In this document: positions 29,567-42,059 of the stretch, piece after piece
Position numbering within the stretch: position 1 is the stretch's first letter
Layout: each line of letters begins with the position of its first letter
Origin: Crocodylus rhombifer
Lineage: Eukaryota; Chordata; Crocodylia; Crocodylidae
DNA: 64,000 bases
Assembly (NCBI GenBank): GCA_038503035.1
Contig: JAVSML010001165.1
Coordinates: 124,001 to 188,000, forward strand
Direction of reading: 5' to 3'
Notes under the pieces: model-generated
Told to the model about the DNA's origin: nothing
Database searches by the model: none
What the model saw: only the letters and a program-made list of their open reading frames with translations
Position numbers and translations under genes: made by a program

Positions 29567-31060
29567 TGTCGCAGGGCACTTCTGTGCCCCGCTCCTAAGG
29601 AGGCTTAACCTGGGAGGGGGAGAGGTGTAGCAGGGCACTAGGGTGCCTGCTACTGGCATTGGGAATAGGGCTGGGCTGCCAATCGGCAGGACAGCACATC
29701 TGAAGGTGGCTTAGGCAACAGATCGGGTCACCTAACAGCCAGGGGGAGGGGCCTGGCCCATATAAACAGAAGAGCCTGAGGCCAGAGCCAGTTCCCTTCT
29801 GGCAGCTTAAGAGGCAGGAGCCCTGCTACAGAGCAGAGCAAGGCAGAGCTGCCTGAACATTTGAGCGCCTATGTGTTGAGACGAGATGGAGAGCCCTCTG
29901 TTACAAAGGCTTGAAGGAGAGCCAGGGTGCCGCGGAATGTTATGGCCGGTAGGCTTATTTTGAGTTAGAGCCGGTTGGCTGATAGCTTTGAGTTGCTGTT
30001 GGGCTGTTTGTATAAGACTGGAGGACCGGGAGAGGCTGTAGGGGATGGAGGAGGCCTCATTAGGAGCTCCCCAGTGGAGTGGGGGGGTTCCTGGGTGCCC
30101 TGGGAGGGCACAGCGATTGGTGCCGGAGCTGGCACTGCGGGTGAGAGCTGGAGAGAGGCACGACATTGTGGGGTGTCATGACCCCAGCCCGAGAGGGGCG
30201 GTATTCTGCCCAGTGGGGCGTAGGCCCCAGAGAGGGCGAGGAGCACGAGAAGCACAGCGTAGGCCCCAGAGTGGGCAGGCACACGGGAATAGGAAGCCCC
30301 AGGGAGGGCAGATTAGAATAGGAGGCTCCAGGGTGAGCGACTGGCACCCTACCGGCACAAAGTCCCGGAGAAGGACAAGCGCACAATTAAAGCCCCGGAG
30401 AGGGGCAGGCGTGTGAGAACAAGCCTGGAGAGGGGCGGACATGCGGATAGGGGCCCAACGGAGATGAGGCGCGTACAGAATAGAAGCTGGAGAGGGCTGA
30501 GCGCGCGATTAGAAGCCGGAGAGGCCCTGGGAGAGGGGCGCTTATATTGGAAAGACCCCGGAGAGGGCGTTTACAGGAGAGAAGCCCGGAAAAGGGCGAG
30601 AGTGTGAACAGAAGCCCGGAAGGGGCGAGTATATTGGGCGCGCATACTGAGGGACCCCAGGGAGAGGGGTTGCACGTATTGGGAGACCCCAGGAAGGGGT
30701 GAGCATACAGGCACAAGAACATCTGGCACATGTGTGAGGCTTGGGGCGTGCTAAAGGGGAGGTTGGAGGCACGCAAGGCCCATAAGGTTAGGGTGCACCA
30801 GATCACTGTACAGAATAGGGGCTAGGACAACCTTGGCACCGTGTCCAAGCGAATGATAAGGCAGCCTCCCATTAGTAATATTCCAGCAAGACGTGGCGGG
30901 CGAGAGAGAGGGTGTGTTTGAGACCCAACTTGGCAAGGTAGGGGCGCCAGGGGAGATCACGTGACAACCTCTCTGGCCAGACCTCAGTCCTTGCTCAGGC
31001 TGGGGAGCAGAGCGGAGGGGCCAGCCCTGCAGTGGAGCAGAGAGCCCCGCCAAGCCCAGC
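29567..31060 (+). mobile_element. LTR-like GC-rich block, probable solo LTR
   Basis: This GC-rich block stands out from its AT-rich surroundings. Two similar starts are present: tgtcgcagggcacttctgtg at 29567 and tgtagcagggcac at 29627. A TATA-like catataaacag lies at about 29759, followed by a purine-rich leader and a long degenerate tandem array. No gag, pol or other coding region was found. The borders and class are uncertain, and a simple GC-rich satellite insertion is an alternative. Confidence 0.35.
30190..30720 (+). repeat. Degenerate minisatellite, unit about 30-40 bp
   Basis: More than ten imperfect units on the theme gaatagaagccccggagagg followed by gcgagcgc. Each has a CCCGGAGAGGGGC-like core at irregular spacing and a variable AT-containing spacer. 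It lies inside the LTR-like block and is CpG-rich. Confidence 0.65.
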
Positions 31061-31117
31061 AGAGAGTATGCTGGGATGCTGGGGGTGTCTGGTTTATCTT
31101 AAATCAGCAAGGGGTCT

Positions 31118-31301
31118 GGGACAGACATTGCATGAACTGGTTTGAGCCAAATCAGTTAAGACTGATACTACATTCAACCAGGTTTATTTCAAACTGGTTT
31201 TAGCCATTTTCAAACTGGTTTATGTGCACTGAACATCTGTTCTATTACAGGGTTAAACCAGTTCGTGATCATTTAAACCAGATGTGTGTAACGTCTGTCC
31301 C
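31118..31301. mobile_element. MITE with gggacagac terminal inverted repeats, 184 bp
   Basis: The left end gggacagacattgcatgaac and the inverted right end gggacagacgttacacac match, and both are followed by the recurring motif aactggttt. The interior repeats the aaactggttt motif several times in both orientations. Confidence 0.6.
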
Positions 31302-31343
31302 TAGCCCCAGGGTTCTGCACAACACATTTTGAAAACCACTGGT
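31302..31343 (-). mobile_element. hAT-like terminus fragment
   Basis: gttctgcacaacacattttg followed by aaaaccactgg is the inverse of a cagtggttttcaaaat hAT-type end. It directly abuts the preceding MITE. Confidence 0.35.
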
Positions 31344-31799
31344 ATAAATCTTGGAACTGTACTAGTGCATAAGGCTCATTATGATCCTTTATTATTGCTT
31401 CCAACATAAAGGAATCATAACACTTCCTTAACTGACTCAAGAGGAAATTACCCCACTGTAAGGGGACTCTTTGCATGCGCTGAGTTAACACAATTACTCT
31501 TTGCTCCTCCTCCTCACAACCTGATGCCAGGAGCTTTATCATGGGAAAAAGAGAAATACTACTGCAGTGCCATGAATGAAACTTGGAGAGAGAAGCACCT
31601 CTGTCAATACCCTTTTGCAAAGGAGCTGGTTAGTTCTGTATGTATGAAGTCCTTTTGTGTTATCCAGCATCCAGTATAGGACAACTAAAGCACTGCTTAT
31701 TTCTAGTTTGTGGAACGGCCCATTTGGGATCACAGTAGGTATGGGTTGCTGGAGGCTTGCTTTAATTAACACGAAACTGCAAAGTAACCTCTGCTGTGC

Positions 31800-34230
31800 T
31801 CCATTTGTACCATAAGTTTAGCTGGACCACTGTACTTACTGTAGACTTTATCAAGAATAAAGACTGAACTGTGGATGGCCAAGAGCTCATTTTATATGGT
31901 TTCTGTTCCTTGAAGCTTCACAAATACCAAGATAGGGATAACAAAGCATATTTGGACTTAAGCAGAAGACCCAGCTTTCAGAGCCTTTTGCGGGTTTTGT
32001 ATCTAAAAAAAAGCAAACATTTTTCAGAGCTCAAAAACTGGATGAGATCTGCACATTTTAGAATAAGAGGTGTGCAAGCCATGCCCTCTTTCATTTACCT
32101 CTCAGGTCTCAAACCAAGGTGTTCCCCCCCGTCCCCCCCTTCCTCTCCCGCTGCTCCCCACATAAATACAGATTGAATTTCTGACACAGGACCAAATCCA
32201 AAAATTCAACAGTTGCTATTGTAGAAAACATGCTTTCTGCCCAAATAAAGATTTCAGGAGTTGGCCCAACTGGCACAAACTAAGTTTTCATTTCAAGTGA
32301 AATACTGATTTATTTTTCAAAAAGCACTATTGTTCACTCTTTAGGGAACTGGGGAAGTAAGAAAAAGTTTTGCTACAAAAGAGCTGTCAAAAGCCTACAC
32401 AAAACTCACCCACACAAGCAACTTCTAACAAGTAAAATGACATACAATAACTTTGTTCAAAACTAAGCTGTGAGCAAGCATGTTTTTATTGAACTCCATT
32501 CCAAGCAATACTTTTCATGTGAGAAAATTAATAAAAACAACTTCCTTTTTGAACAACTTTTTCTCCTATGAAATAAAAAGTTCACTGCAGAAGCAGCAAG
32601 TTTAGGAGAGGCTGGCAGTTCAAGAATCTCTTCCTACCTAAATCACTGGCTTGAATCATTGTCATTTTCCCCCCAGCACTGACTACTAGCCAGGCTGAAA
32701 CAAATGGGTTCTGCAAACCCTTCCCCCCTTTCTGTATCTATGTTTTCCTATTCTTCTGCTCCTACTGCTTGAATTGGCAGCCAACAATAATACCAACCAC
32801 ACCTAAAAAGTCAATTTGTGATGCTCAGTTCCCCACATCCAATAAAACACAGCCTCTTCTGGGAGACTATATATTAGGCCCATGTCCAATCCATTCCCAA
32901 AACAAAACGTGCTGGACTACAGAGCAGAAAGGCCACAAGCAGTGCTTCATCCCAGAAAAGGTCACTATTTGGGCAGCCTGTAGCTCCACAAAAAATCCAT
33001 TTCTAGGATGATGCAAGAACCTTCCATGCAACTTTCTTTTGGTGTAACATCCCCTTTCCCAGTGTCCCCTGCTCCTAAAGTGCGTACATTAAGGAGATTA
33101 AATTTACTGAGGCAATTACAAGCTTTAAGTAGTGTTAGCAGAAAACAAAGCCAATCAGAAATTCAGACAATATCTGGAAGCAGCAGAAATTCAACATCTC
33201 CTTTAACTTCTAGCAGTGCATAACAGCCTAGGAAAGGCAGCATCCATCTAGGTACACTCTAGGTCAAGCCACAGTGAAGGAGGTTAGTAGAAAAGCCATT
33301 CCAAATACCCAAAAATAAATAAAATCTCTAGTGGATTTTAATGCAGGAGGCCATTTAGCTTATGGAACAAATTCTAATATATACGTGAAAAATGTGGTAC
33401 CAGGACAAGCTTGACATTTTTCTAATGCTACCAAAAACACGAATGGCAAGAAATACAAAAAGGTGGCTACAAAAGAGGCCACAGGTTTCAAAATAAAATC
33501 AATGCAATATTTCATCTCTTACGCCTAGGTATGTTGGTTGGAATAGTATTAGCAACACTTCAAAGAGTTGCACATGTATCTCTCCTAAATTTGTATACCA
33601 CACACACCACAAAAAGATAATCCACTCTGATTGTTGCCTCCACATGATATTGAAATATGAATTAATAAAAGTAACAAATTACTCTACAATAGCAAAGAGA
33701 TATTTAAATAGGAAGTCCCTTTGAGTGGAACTGGATACAGCTTTGTTCATTTTTTAGATACAGAAAACACTTACATTAATATGCTCAACTGTAATCCACA
33801 CCCAAACACGTTACACAAATCTAAAACTATCTCAACCAATTGAAGTATAGGGATGACAGGTTGGTACTGTTGATATGATATAATACAGCCAGAAAAGCTC
33901 TAAGTGTATCCACACACACAGCTGTTCTGCGAAGAAAGAAACCCTTCTTTCTGAGGGCAGACTAATGTGACCTTTATGCAAAAGGAATCTGCTACAGCCA
34001 CACAGAGCTGACAGAAGACACGCATGGTCTTGCCCATCCCTTCTGCCAACTGACATGGTCTCTTTGGTATCTGTGTATTGCAAAGGGTACATGTGCTGCC
34101 AGCAGAGCTGATGAAGCAGATCTGCACTGATCTTTCAGAAACTGCCAGGAGTTACGAGAAGTTAACGTACGTAAGGGGAGGCAACTGTTTCGGGCAAAGG
34201 GCTGCCTACTGAGCTTCACAAGCTGTTGAG
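31800..34230 (-). other. STAMBPL1 first-intron DNA, no gene recognised
   Basis: AT-rich intron sequence with a C-rich run near 32124-32155. No exon with splice sites and no named repeat was recognised. Confidence 0.4.
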
Positions 34231-34235
34231 GGCCA

Positions 34236-34525
34236 TGCTTCCTTCTCTGGAGCAGAGAAGGAGGAACGGCCCCATGGTCCCAGGCCAGAAGCCTCTGCTA
34301 AGCATTGAGTTCTGGTTGTGGGGGCAGGGCTAGGCGGGCCTTGCTGCTGGGTCCTGCCACTGGCTTCCCCTAGGTCCAGCCGCTGGCTTCCCCTGGGTCC
34401 TACTGCCCTGGGCTCCTGTCATCTTTGACAGGCAACCAGGAGCAAATACATGCTAAGTTTCCACATTTTTAGGGGCCCTAGATGCTGAATAGAATGTCCT
34501 GGTGGGCAGTATTTTGCCTGCCCCG
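34236..34525 (+). mobile_element. hAT-like MITE fragment (same family as 6285-6574)
   Basis: ctcctgtcatctttgacagg, then aaccaggagcaaat, then tttaggggccctagatgctg and tagaatg, ending ttttgcctgccccg. Order and spacing match the copy ending at 6574. The left border is unclear. Confidence 0.55.
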
Positions 34526-34529
34526 GAGT

Positions 34530-37500
34530 ATATACTGGTAGGTTCCTTGACTCAGCTGCTGTGTCAGCAGGGCCTTAAATTCTAACTGATAACCACTTTT
34601 CTCAATTTTCCAAAACGGTGCCCTGTAATAGGCTGAGAAAAATCCTGTTTTCCATAATGAGTGCACAGTTATTTCTTGATTAACAAGCAGCATAAAAATC
34701 CTGGTAATGATTACCTAACGACAACCCTCAGCAAAACAAAATATAGAGATTTACATAATCACTGCATGGTTATTTCTTAATATTCAGACAACAATTACGT
34801 AAATTCTTCAAGTTTCACTGGTAACTAACCAAAGGATTCATCATTAACAAATAAACAAAATTCTATTCACAAACCTTCTTAAACTTTTGTCCTCTTTCAC
34901 CTTGTCGTGCACTATTATGATGCTATGAAATTAAACTTCAAGAGAAGACACTTATCTTCAAGGAAGATAAAGGGGTATCAGCACAAGAAGCAGACCAAGG
35001 GGATGAAGATGGAAGTTCAGGGGTATCAGGGCATCATAGAAAGGATTAGAGGTTGCCTTACAGACTGACAAAGATATGAGATGTAACTGAGCGATTTGCA
35101 GGAAATTTAGCAAAACCCTTAATTCCATAAACAGAGTGGTGGTGTCCCACAATACATTGCAAAATTTCTCCCTAACACAGCATGCCACATAGAGTTGTGG
35201 GATTCCAGTGCATAAAACTGCATGTCCTTTACAGATGAGATGATGCTGTCAGGATACTGTATGATCAAGGGCAGCCAGGAGTCAATACTCTCTGCCAAGA
35301 AACTGTCAGGAACAGTATGCCAGCAGAACTTTGTAGGGCAGACAAGACCATTGAAAGTAATTATGATAGCAGTAGAGACTAAGAGGATAGGATTGTAAAA
35401 CAATTATCCAAGTGAAGAAAAAAAGAGGTTTAGATTTTATCCCAAAATTAATAATGTGAAGCAGGTGCTTCAAATCAAGTCAGTGTCCCAAGGTAGGGGG
35501 TATTAATTCAGAATTCAAAATCAGGGAGTAGCTTGAACTTCTTTAAATAGTATTAATCACTTCAGCAATTTCCACCTTTACTCCTTGTATAATTTTTAAC
35601 ACCCAAGGATTACAATATACAAACTAATAGCTTTTTTAACCAGAAGACACCATGACTACTACTTCAACATGCAATTAGAATATTGCAAATGTTTATAACA
35701 TTATGAATGACTAGTTTGTATAATAAGTTTATGACTTATTTTATAACTTTGACTTTAATACTTTTAATGTTTTTGTTAATATTTTGTATAACACTTTCAT
35801 GAAAAGTTGCATTTAAAAAGAAAGTATTTTTTTCAAGGTACCTATGTAATGTAAGTCTCAAAAAATAATCACTGTGATTACGCACTTCTGGAAATTTCTC
35901 TCCCTTGCCTGTAAATATCTGTATGATACTTTGGTGAGTCACAGACTCCAAATGCTGTTTTCTTTTAAACCAACTGGATTTTTGCTAATAAATTCAAAGA
36001 AGTAGTGTATGTGGTATATGGAAAAATCCAGAACAGATATATTTTGGTATCTAGATATTAAAAATTACAGTATAGAATGCTTCCATATCTTAAAATAATG
36101 TTAGGAATTACTGTTCTGTGATTTATTCCCTGACAAAAGGATTTAATTTAATAAGAAAGGCTGAATGGGCTAGTAAGCCTTTCAGCCATTCGAAAGTGGT
36201 ACAATAATCATGCAAAAATTTCTCTCAAACAACAAGAAGAATTCAAATAATTAGTCAGAAAGCAAAAAAAAATACTCTTCCAAATCTCAGACGTAAAGTT
36301 ATCCCGCTAAGCTTACACAGAACTTATATGGATTTAACCGAGGTTTTTTAAATCATTGGCATCAGATGGTCCTCCACCTTTCCAATTCACTAAATATAAA
36401 ACAGAAGGAATATTAATAATTTTGCATATTGTACAAAATATATAGGCTAGATGCTCAAGAGCTGAAAAAGTTAGGTGTCCATCTCCCACTACATTTCAAT
36501 AGGAGTTAGCATGTATTCACTCAGGCTCTTGCAGAAAGTTAATTCATAATAAAGAAACTGTCTCTCTGTTATGGGTCACTTTAAGTTAATCAAAACAGTA
36601 ACTCTGCCTTCCATAAGCTCTCTCTGAACAAAAGACATCTGTCTATAAATCAACATGGCTGTCAGGCTAACTCTTTGCCATCAGAACAAAAATTCGCCAA
36701 ACACAATAGCTTCTTTCAGAAGAATAAAGCACAGAGCACTAGGTCCAGATCATCCCTCCTTACAGAAAATTCTGCAGAGGAGAGGAAGTGGGTAGAGAGT
36801 CTCTATCAGAACCTCTTCCACAGGACCCCACACCTTCCAGATGAAGGAGCTGTAGAAAGTGCTGAGCATCTGTCCACAATCCTGGCCCACCCTCAGGAGA
36901 CAATCTGTGCCTCTGCACTTGCTCAACATCCAATGCAACAGAACATCACTTGAACTGCAGTAGCAGAGTCTCTCCACTGGAGGAGCTGTACAAAAAACAG
37001 AAGACTGGTCAAAGCTAAATTTTTTTTTCACTAAATCTCCACAAGCCAGAAGGGGGTCAAAAGACACTACCCCAGTCTCCACTCCTATTTGTCTATATTT
37101 CACCATCTCTCCTGTGCAGATGTAAAGAGAGGGGTCTCTGCAAAGCCAGGCATTAATGCTGTGTGATTAGAACTTCCCACCCTTATGTACAAGAAGGAAA
37201 TCCTGCACTTAGGGAATCTTATGGTTCTGCCTGTATCAGCAAGGACTATGCTAGTGAGCGCCCACTCCCCGCCCTGCCAAATACATTACACCCTTTTGCG
37301 TATAGTGTGCACAGACTGCTGATGCTGTGCTTCTCTGCTGGGCTCTCTACAAAGCCTTTTGACAGAGTAGGCATGACTTGTTGTCCATTCCTAGGGTGCA
37401 CAGTAAATCTGAGCCTTCAAACTCCTCTATGCTTTGCCTTACAGTCACATACTGTAATGTAATTCTACAGTAAGAAAATGGGAATACAGAATTCTAAAAA

Positions 37501-38500
37501 CAAAAGAGAGCATAATTATTTTGCAATTTTTCAGAAAAAGAGTGCTATTACAATTAATAAATTCAGTATGCGGCATTTTTAGTGTACACTCATTTAATTT
37601 ACTAGTTTTTGTTCCAAGTAGAAATGTTTTGTGAAAATATACTGTTTACTTACTTATGTTGCTGCTTTAAGTATACTTGTACAATAAAATGAGAAGAGTT
37701 TGTTACAGTACATTGCAGGACTTTGGTAACAGCTTCAATATTGCAGCTAACAGAAATCAAGCTACGAGCACTCTGGAGTTAACAACATGATTTTATCTAG
37801 CTCGAGTTTGTGTTGCTGGTAAAAATAATAGATCATCATCATTAGATGTATATGCCTCTCCTTATTTCTCACCTGTATCCGCACAAAATAAAATGTGTGC
37901 GCCTTAAAATTAATTGTTTATACTGAGCATTAACAACAACATAGCAAAGTTATAGTTATATCCCCTGATTTATTCCACTCCTCGTTCCAGTTCTATTTCA
38001 GCATCTTTGCCATAGGCCCATTTTGTTTCAGTTTTTCCCTGCATTGTGGTACCTACACATTCAACTGAAAGATCACTAGACTAAGCCACTGAATTCAACA
38101 CAGACAAACAGATAAAATGGAAAAATTCTGGATATATGTTTACAATTCAGCACAGCTGTTATGGGAACTGGCTTAATACTTTGGAAAAAACTGCCACCAC
38201 CTAGGGAAAAAAAACCCTTTCTCAGCCATTGTAAAGTGAATTTAGAACGCACTAGTATTCTATGTAGATCTAGTGTAAACCAGAACTAAACCTCACCTAT
38301 TTTTTCATTTCTTTTTAAGTAGAAAATTTAGGGAGGAAAAGAAGCATAAGAGTCAGGCAAGGCCATTAATTCCTAGGAACTGGCCAGGGGAATACAGTCC
38401 TTACTTTCCCTTCAGAAACAAGCAGGCCTCAAAGCTTACAACTACCCAACTGAAATGTCTGAAATAGTACCACTAGCACTAATGAGATTTAACTTCTGTT
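34530..38500 (-). other. STAMBPL1 first-intron DNA, nothing recognised
   Basis: About 4 kb of AT-rich intron. Short open frames here show no family motif, no splice context and no repeat termini. Confidence 0.4.
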
Positions 38501-38519
38501 TCTTCCTCTTCCTTCAAGT

Positions 38520-39165
38520 GTGCCACCTGCAAAGCAGGGTTGGGGGCATCCTCTTGAGTCATCCCCTCTTTATCCTGCCCTTGACTCTCAGAGTAACACA
38601 TTCTTCAGGCCTTCTTGTTAGATGCCCAAAACATCCACCTGATTTCACTCACCTGTTGGCCTATTGATATCTCTTTTGTCTGTTACCACACCTTCTCCTT
38701 CCTTACAGGATTTGGTTGACTCCACAAATCTACCTTGTCACCCTCCACACCTACTGTTTCTTCATTGCTCAACCATACATCAGCACCAAACTTATCACCG
38801 TCTTGTAGAATTTTCCCCTAAAGTGAACTGACATTTTCCTATGCAAACCATTCTACTTGCTGCCTTCCATCTTGAATGTGCCTTATTTATTCTGATCTTC
38901 ATTTCCTCATCTGTCCTTCTTGCACAGTGAACTCCAGATTTTTGCACAGATGGTACACGCTGGTAATCTAATGCCACAGGTATGTTTCCCTCACCATCAC
39001 TTGAAAGTGAGTATGACATGTAGTCTGTTTTTCCTGCTGATGCACAGATCATACCATTCCAGATGTGCCTCCAGGATGTGTCTTCATATGTCCAAGTCAC
39101 TCTCTATCTGTTCTCTGCTTCCTGTGATCTAGACTACATCACCTGTGAATACCATGCACCAGGAC
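38520..39165 (-). pseudogene. Degraded RTE-type LINE fragment (reverse transcriptase C-terminal part)
   Basis: Read on the - strand with frame shifts, the block gives GDVV then SREQIESDLDIW, KIRINKAHSRWKAASRM, RGKFYKTVISFGADVW, and an RWMFWASNKK-like segment. The order matches RTE-clade ORF2: post-YADD helices, the RI-A-W segment, GKFYKT, then the LRWFGH region. Several stops make it inactive. The clade is by memory of family motifs. Confidence 0.6.
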
Positions 39166-40125
39166 ACCCTTCCAAATAGGTGAAGTAGTCTAGATTGCAC
39201 TCACAATATTTTTTATACTCTGTGAGAGGGAGCTGTGTTGTTACAGGAAAAACGGGGGAAAACAGCTGCATTTTGTAGATCCTCTGGGATAGACAGGGTT
39301 GGCAAACATATTACTTGCCAATTACTTGCCAGACGGTTTCAAGACTGGTTTCTTCCTTCTTTAGGGAGACCACTACAAGTCTCCTCTGAGGATGACTACT
39401 GTTCCTCTTAGGAGATGGGATCATTTGCCCCATACTATTTTATACTTTATTTTTAACCCCTTCAGGTGACTGGATGTAGTTTGCACTTAATAAAAGGGTG
39501 ACTGAGCAATTGCAATATTTCCATATTCATTCTTCTACTGGGCAAGAATCTCCTAACTTGTCATACCCATTACAGGCTTATGAACATAAGGAGGGAGAAG
39601 GAAGAACACTGTTAACTTTTATTTTAGAAATATCAGTTTAGCAACTAATGACAATAATAATTTCTCCCACGAGGCAGTCACTCTGGCCTTGGAGTCTATA
39701 GTCTGGAGAAAATAAGGTCACTTCAGAACTTGTTCAGTGAATTTCAGCATAAAATGAGGACAAAGGTGGGTGAATGCAATGTACACAAAAATGCTGATAA
39801 TCCAAAGGGTGTGGTGCTATGAATTAGTGCAGGACAGCTACTACCTAATAAGCAAGGTATACATTTAACACCAAGACATTGCGTACCCTGGATTTCATAT
39901 GGAACTAATGATATAAATGGCATATGCTTTGGCCAGTCCCAGGATAGGCTCCAAACAAGGATCTGATGCTGCAAGATACAACCTACTACATTTACCCTAC
40001 ATGAGTCGGAATGCAGACAAAAAATTAAGGCTTTAGCACAATTTTCCTATTAAAAAAATAATCAACCCTCCAAAATCCTGATACTTAAAAACATGTTCCT
40101 TTATACTGTGAAACGCTTCCTAAGT

Positions 40126-40372
40126 CAGTGTTTCCTAACCGATGTGCTGCATTTTGGGCTGGAGACGCATCCCCGGCCTACTGCTACTGTGGACACAAAC
40201 AGACAGGGGCCATGGCTCCAACCCAAAATGCCATCAGGCTTGCTGCACACCACTCCCCGAATCAGTGTCTAGCTGGCCACATGCCACTCCCCGCCACTAT
40301 GCGTCCACTGTGCTGTGGTACATCTTTATTTAGGTAAGCGTGCTGTGAGGCAAAAAGAGTTGGGAAACACTG
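40126..40372. mobile_element. hAT-like MITE, cagtgtttcctaac termini, 247 bp
   Basis: Left end cagtgtttcctaacc; inverted right end cagtgtttcccaac. The flanks share taagt (cctaagt / ttaagtga), a possible decayed target duplication. The interior is non-coding. Confidence 0.65.
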
Positions 40373-40459
40373 TTAAGTGACCTTAATGCTGCAAACTCAT
40401 ACATGCTCAATTTTACGTACACAAATAGTCCCTTCAGTTGCTGGCAAGCCCCTGAACTA

Positions 40460-40930
40460 CAGGTTTCCCTCACTTTATGCAGGTACTGTATGTGCAAATT
40501 TGCTCTTACGCAATGACCCTTTTTATACCAAAAATCTGTTATACACGAGGTAAATTCACCTTATGTGATCAGTGTGGTGCAAGCCTGCAGTCAGCTGCTT
40601 TGTGCGGTGCATTGTGGGAGTGATGCCCACCAAAATATAGTCTCCTGTGTGGATCTGTGCTCCTTAGTTGTTGTGTGCGACACGTGTTTCTGTAATTGTC
40701 ATCCCCCTTATTGTATTCATCACCACCCTGTGCTTGTGTGTACCGTGTGCTGTTGGTGAGTACCAAATCTGTCTTGTAAAAGTGGTACAAACGGGTTTGG
40801 GGGTCAGTATTGTCGAGGTCTTGAAATGTATCCCTATTTGTTACGTGATAAAGTGGGTTGCCTTCATGCAAATTCAAGTGGTGTGCCGTTTTTCAGGAAT
40901 ACATGTACAGCATAAAGCGAGGGAAACCAG
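40460..40930. mobile_element. Tigger/pogo-like MITE, 471 bp with TA target site
   Basis: The left terminus caggtttccctcactttatg and the inverted right terminus ctggtttccctcgctttatg match for about 22 bases. Both ends are flanked by TA (40458-40459 and 40931-40932). This fits Tc1/mariner-superfamily Tigger-type elements. No transposase is present. Confidence 0.7.
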
Positions 40931-41624
40931 TACTTACATGCTTGAAGTCATGCAAAACTCTTATTGGCCAGCTCCTTTACACACAGGTAGGCAAAGAATC
41001 TCTTTTGAAACTACAAACTACATCCTTCGGACCGAACAACACAGAATTGCATTATATCTCCAGATTAATAGCCAAATATTTTGTGTAAAAGAAATATTTT
41101 AATCACAACACATAACATTTAACCATTTATTCCACTTTAAAGGTATTCTGAATAAGCCATATTCCTACTACTTTTTTCCTCTTTACAGATAATCAGAACT
41201 ACAACAGAAGCGATAATTTACAAATAGAGAAACAAAAAAATAATAATTTAGCTGCTCAGAAGGGCAAATTGTTACCCTGTACCATGCTGCAGTCATATAC
41301 AACACATCTTCCCTATCTTCATTCTCTTCGCCCAGTAACAAAGAAAAATAAGCACAGTTGGGATGGAGTGATCTTCCTTCCACCTCACCATCTACGCCTA
41401 GAGATTTACAGGTGGTGAGCTACAGTTTATAGGAAGTGTCTTCTTAATTCTCCAGCATATGAATGAGGCTTTAATATATTTTTTAAAATTTTCATTAGCT
41501 TCACGAGACACCTTAGCAGTTCTAGAACCCAATCTATTTGCCATTAAAATACAGAAAGATTACTGACTCATCAGGGATGCTTGAAATCCATTTCCTGAGC
41601 ATAAACACAGAAAAATTTGCCTTT

Positions 41625-41800
41625 CTGCACCATCGCACCCCTCCCACTCCCGCTGCTGATTGGCTGTGGGGCCCCATGCCCTGCCTCTGATGTGCAAGAG
41701 GCAAAAACCATGTTTCTGCCCCAGTTTTGTCTCTCATGAATGAGCAGCAAGGCATGGGGCCATTGGGGCCTGCTGCCAATCAGTGGAGGAAGCGGGGCAC
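41625..41800. repeat. GC-rich foldback repeat
   Basis: The left arm gctgattggctgtggggccc then catgccctgcc (from 41652) is mirrored by a right arm aaggcatggggccattgggg then cctgctgccaatcagtgg (to 41787). The loop is about 60 bases. No family was identified. Confidence 0.5.
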
Positions 41801-42059
41801 AGCAAGAAGAGCAAGAATAAAGGTGCTGCTGCCCTGCATGCTTCATATTTCCACCACAGTTTCAGTAAGTCCCTATGAATTTCATGTTACCCACAGAAAA
41901 ACACAGGTTTTTGTCCTGAGATTTCCCCCCTTTTCTCTGTGGAAAACTAGGATCCCTGCTCATTATATTTACTTTAAAGGAAACTGGACTGTTCCCATGG
42001 GGTCTGGTATCTTGGGGCTTTTAGCAACGTCACTGTGGAAGTCATGCAAATAATCACTA

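Noticed and set aside
30045..31053. Open frames with repeated Pro/Ser-rich peptides on the - strand
   Set aside because: Translation of the minisatellite; the repeats are DNA-level and frames change between units.
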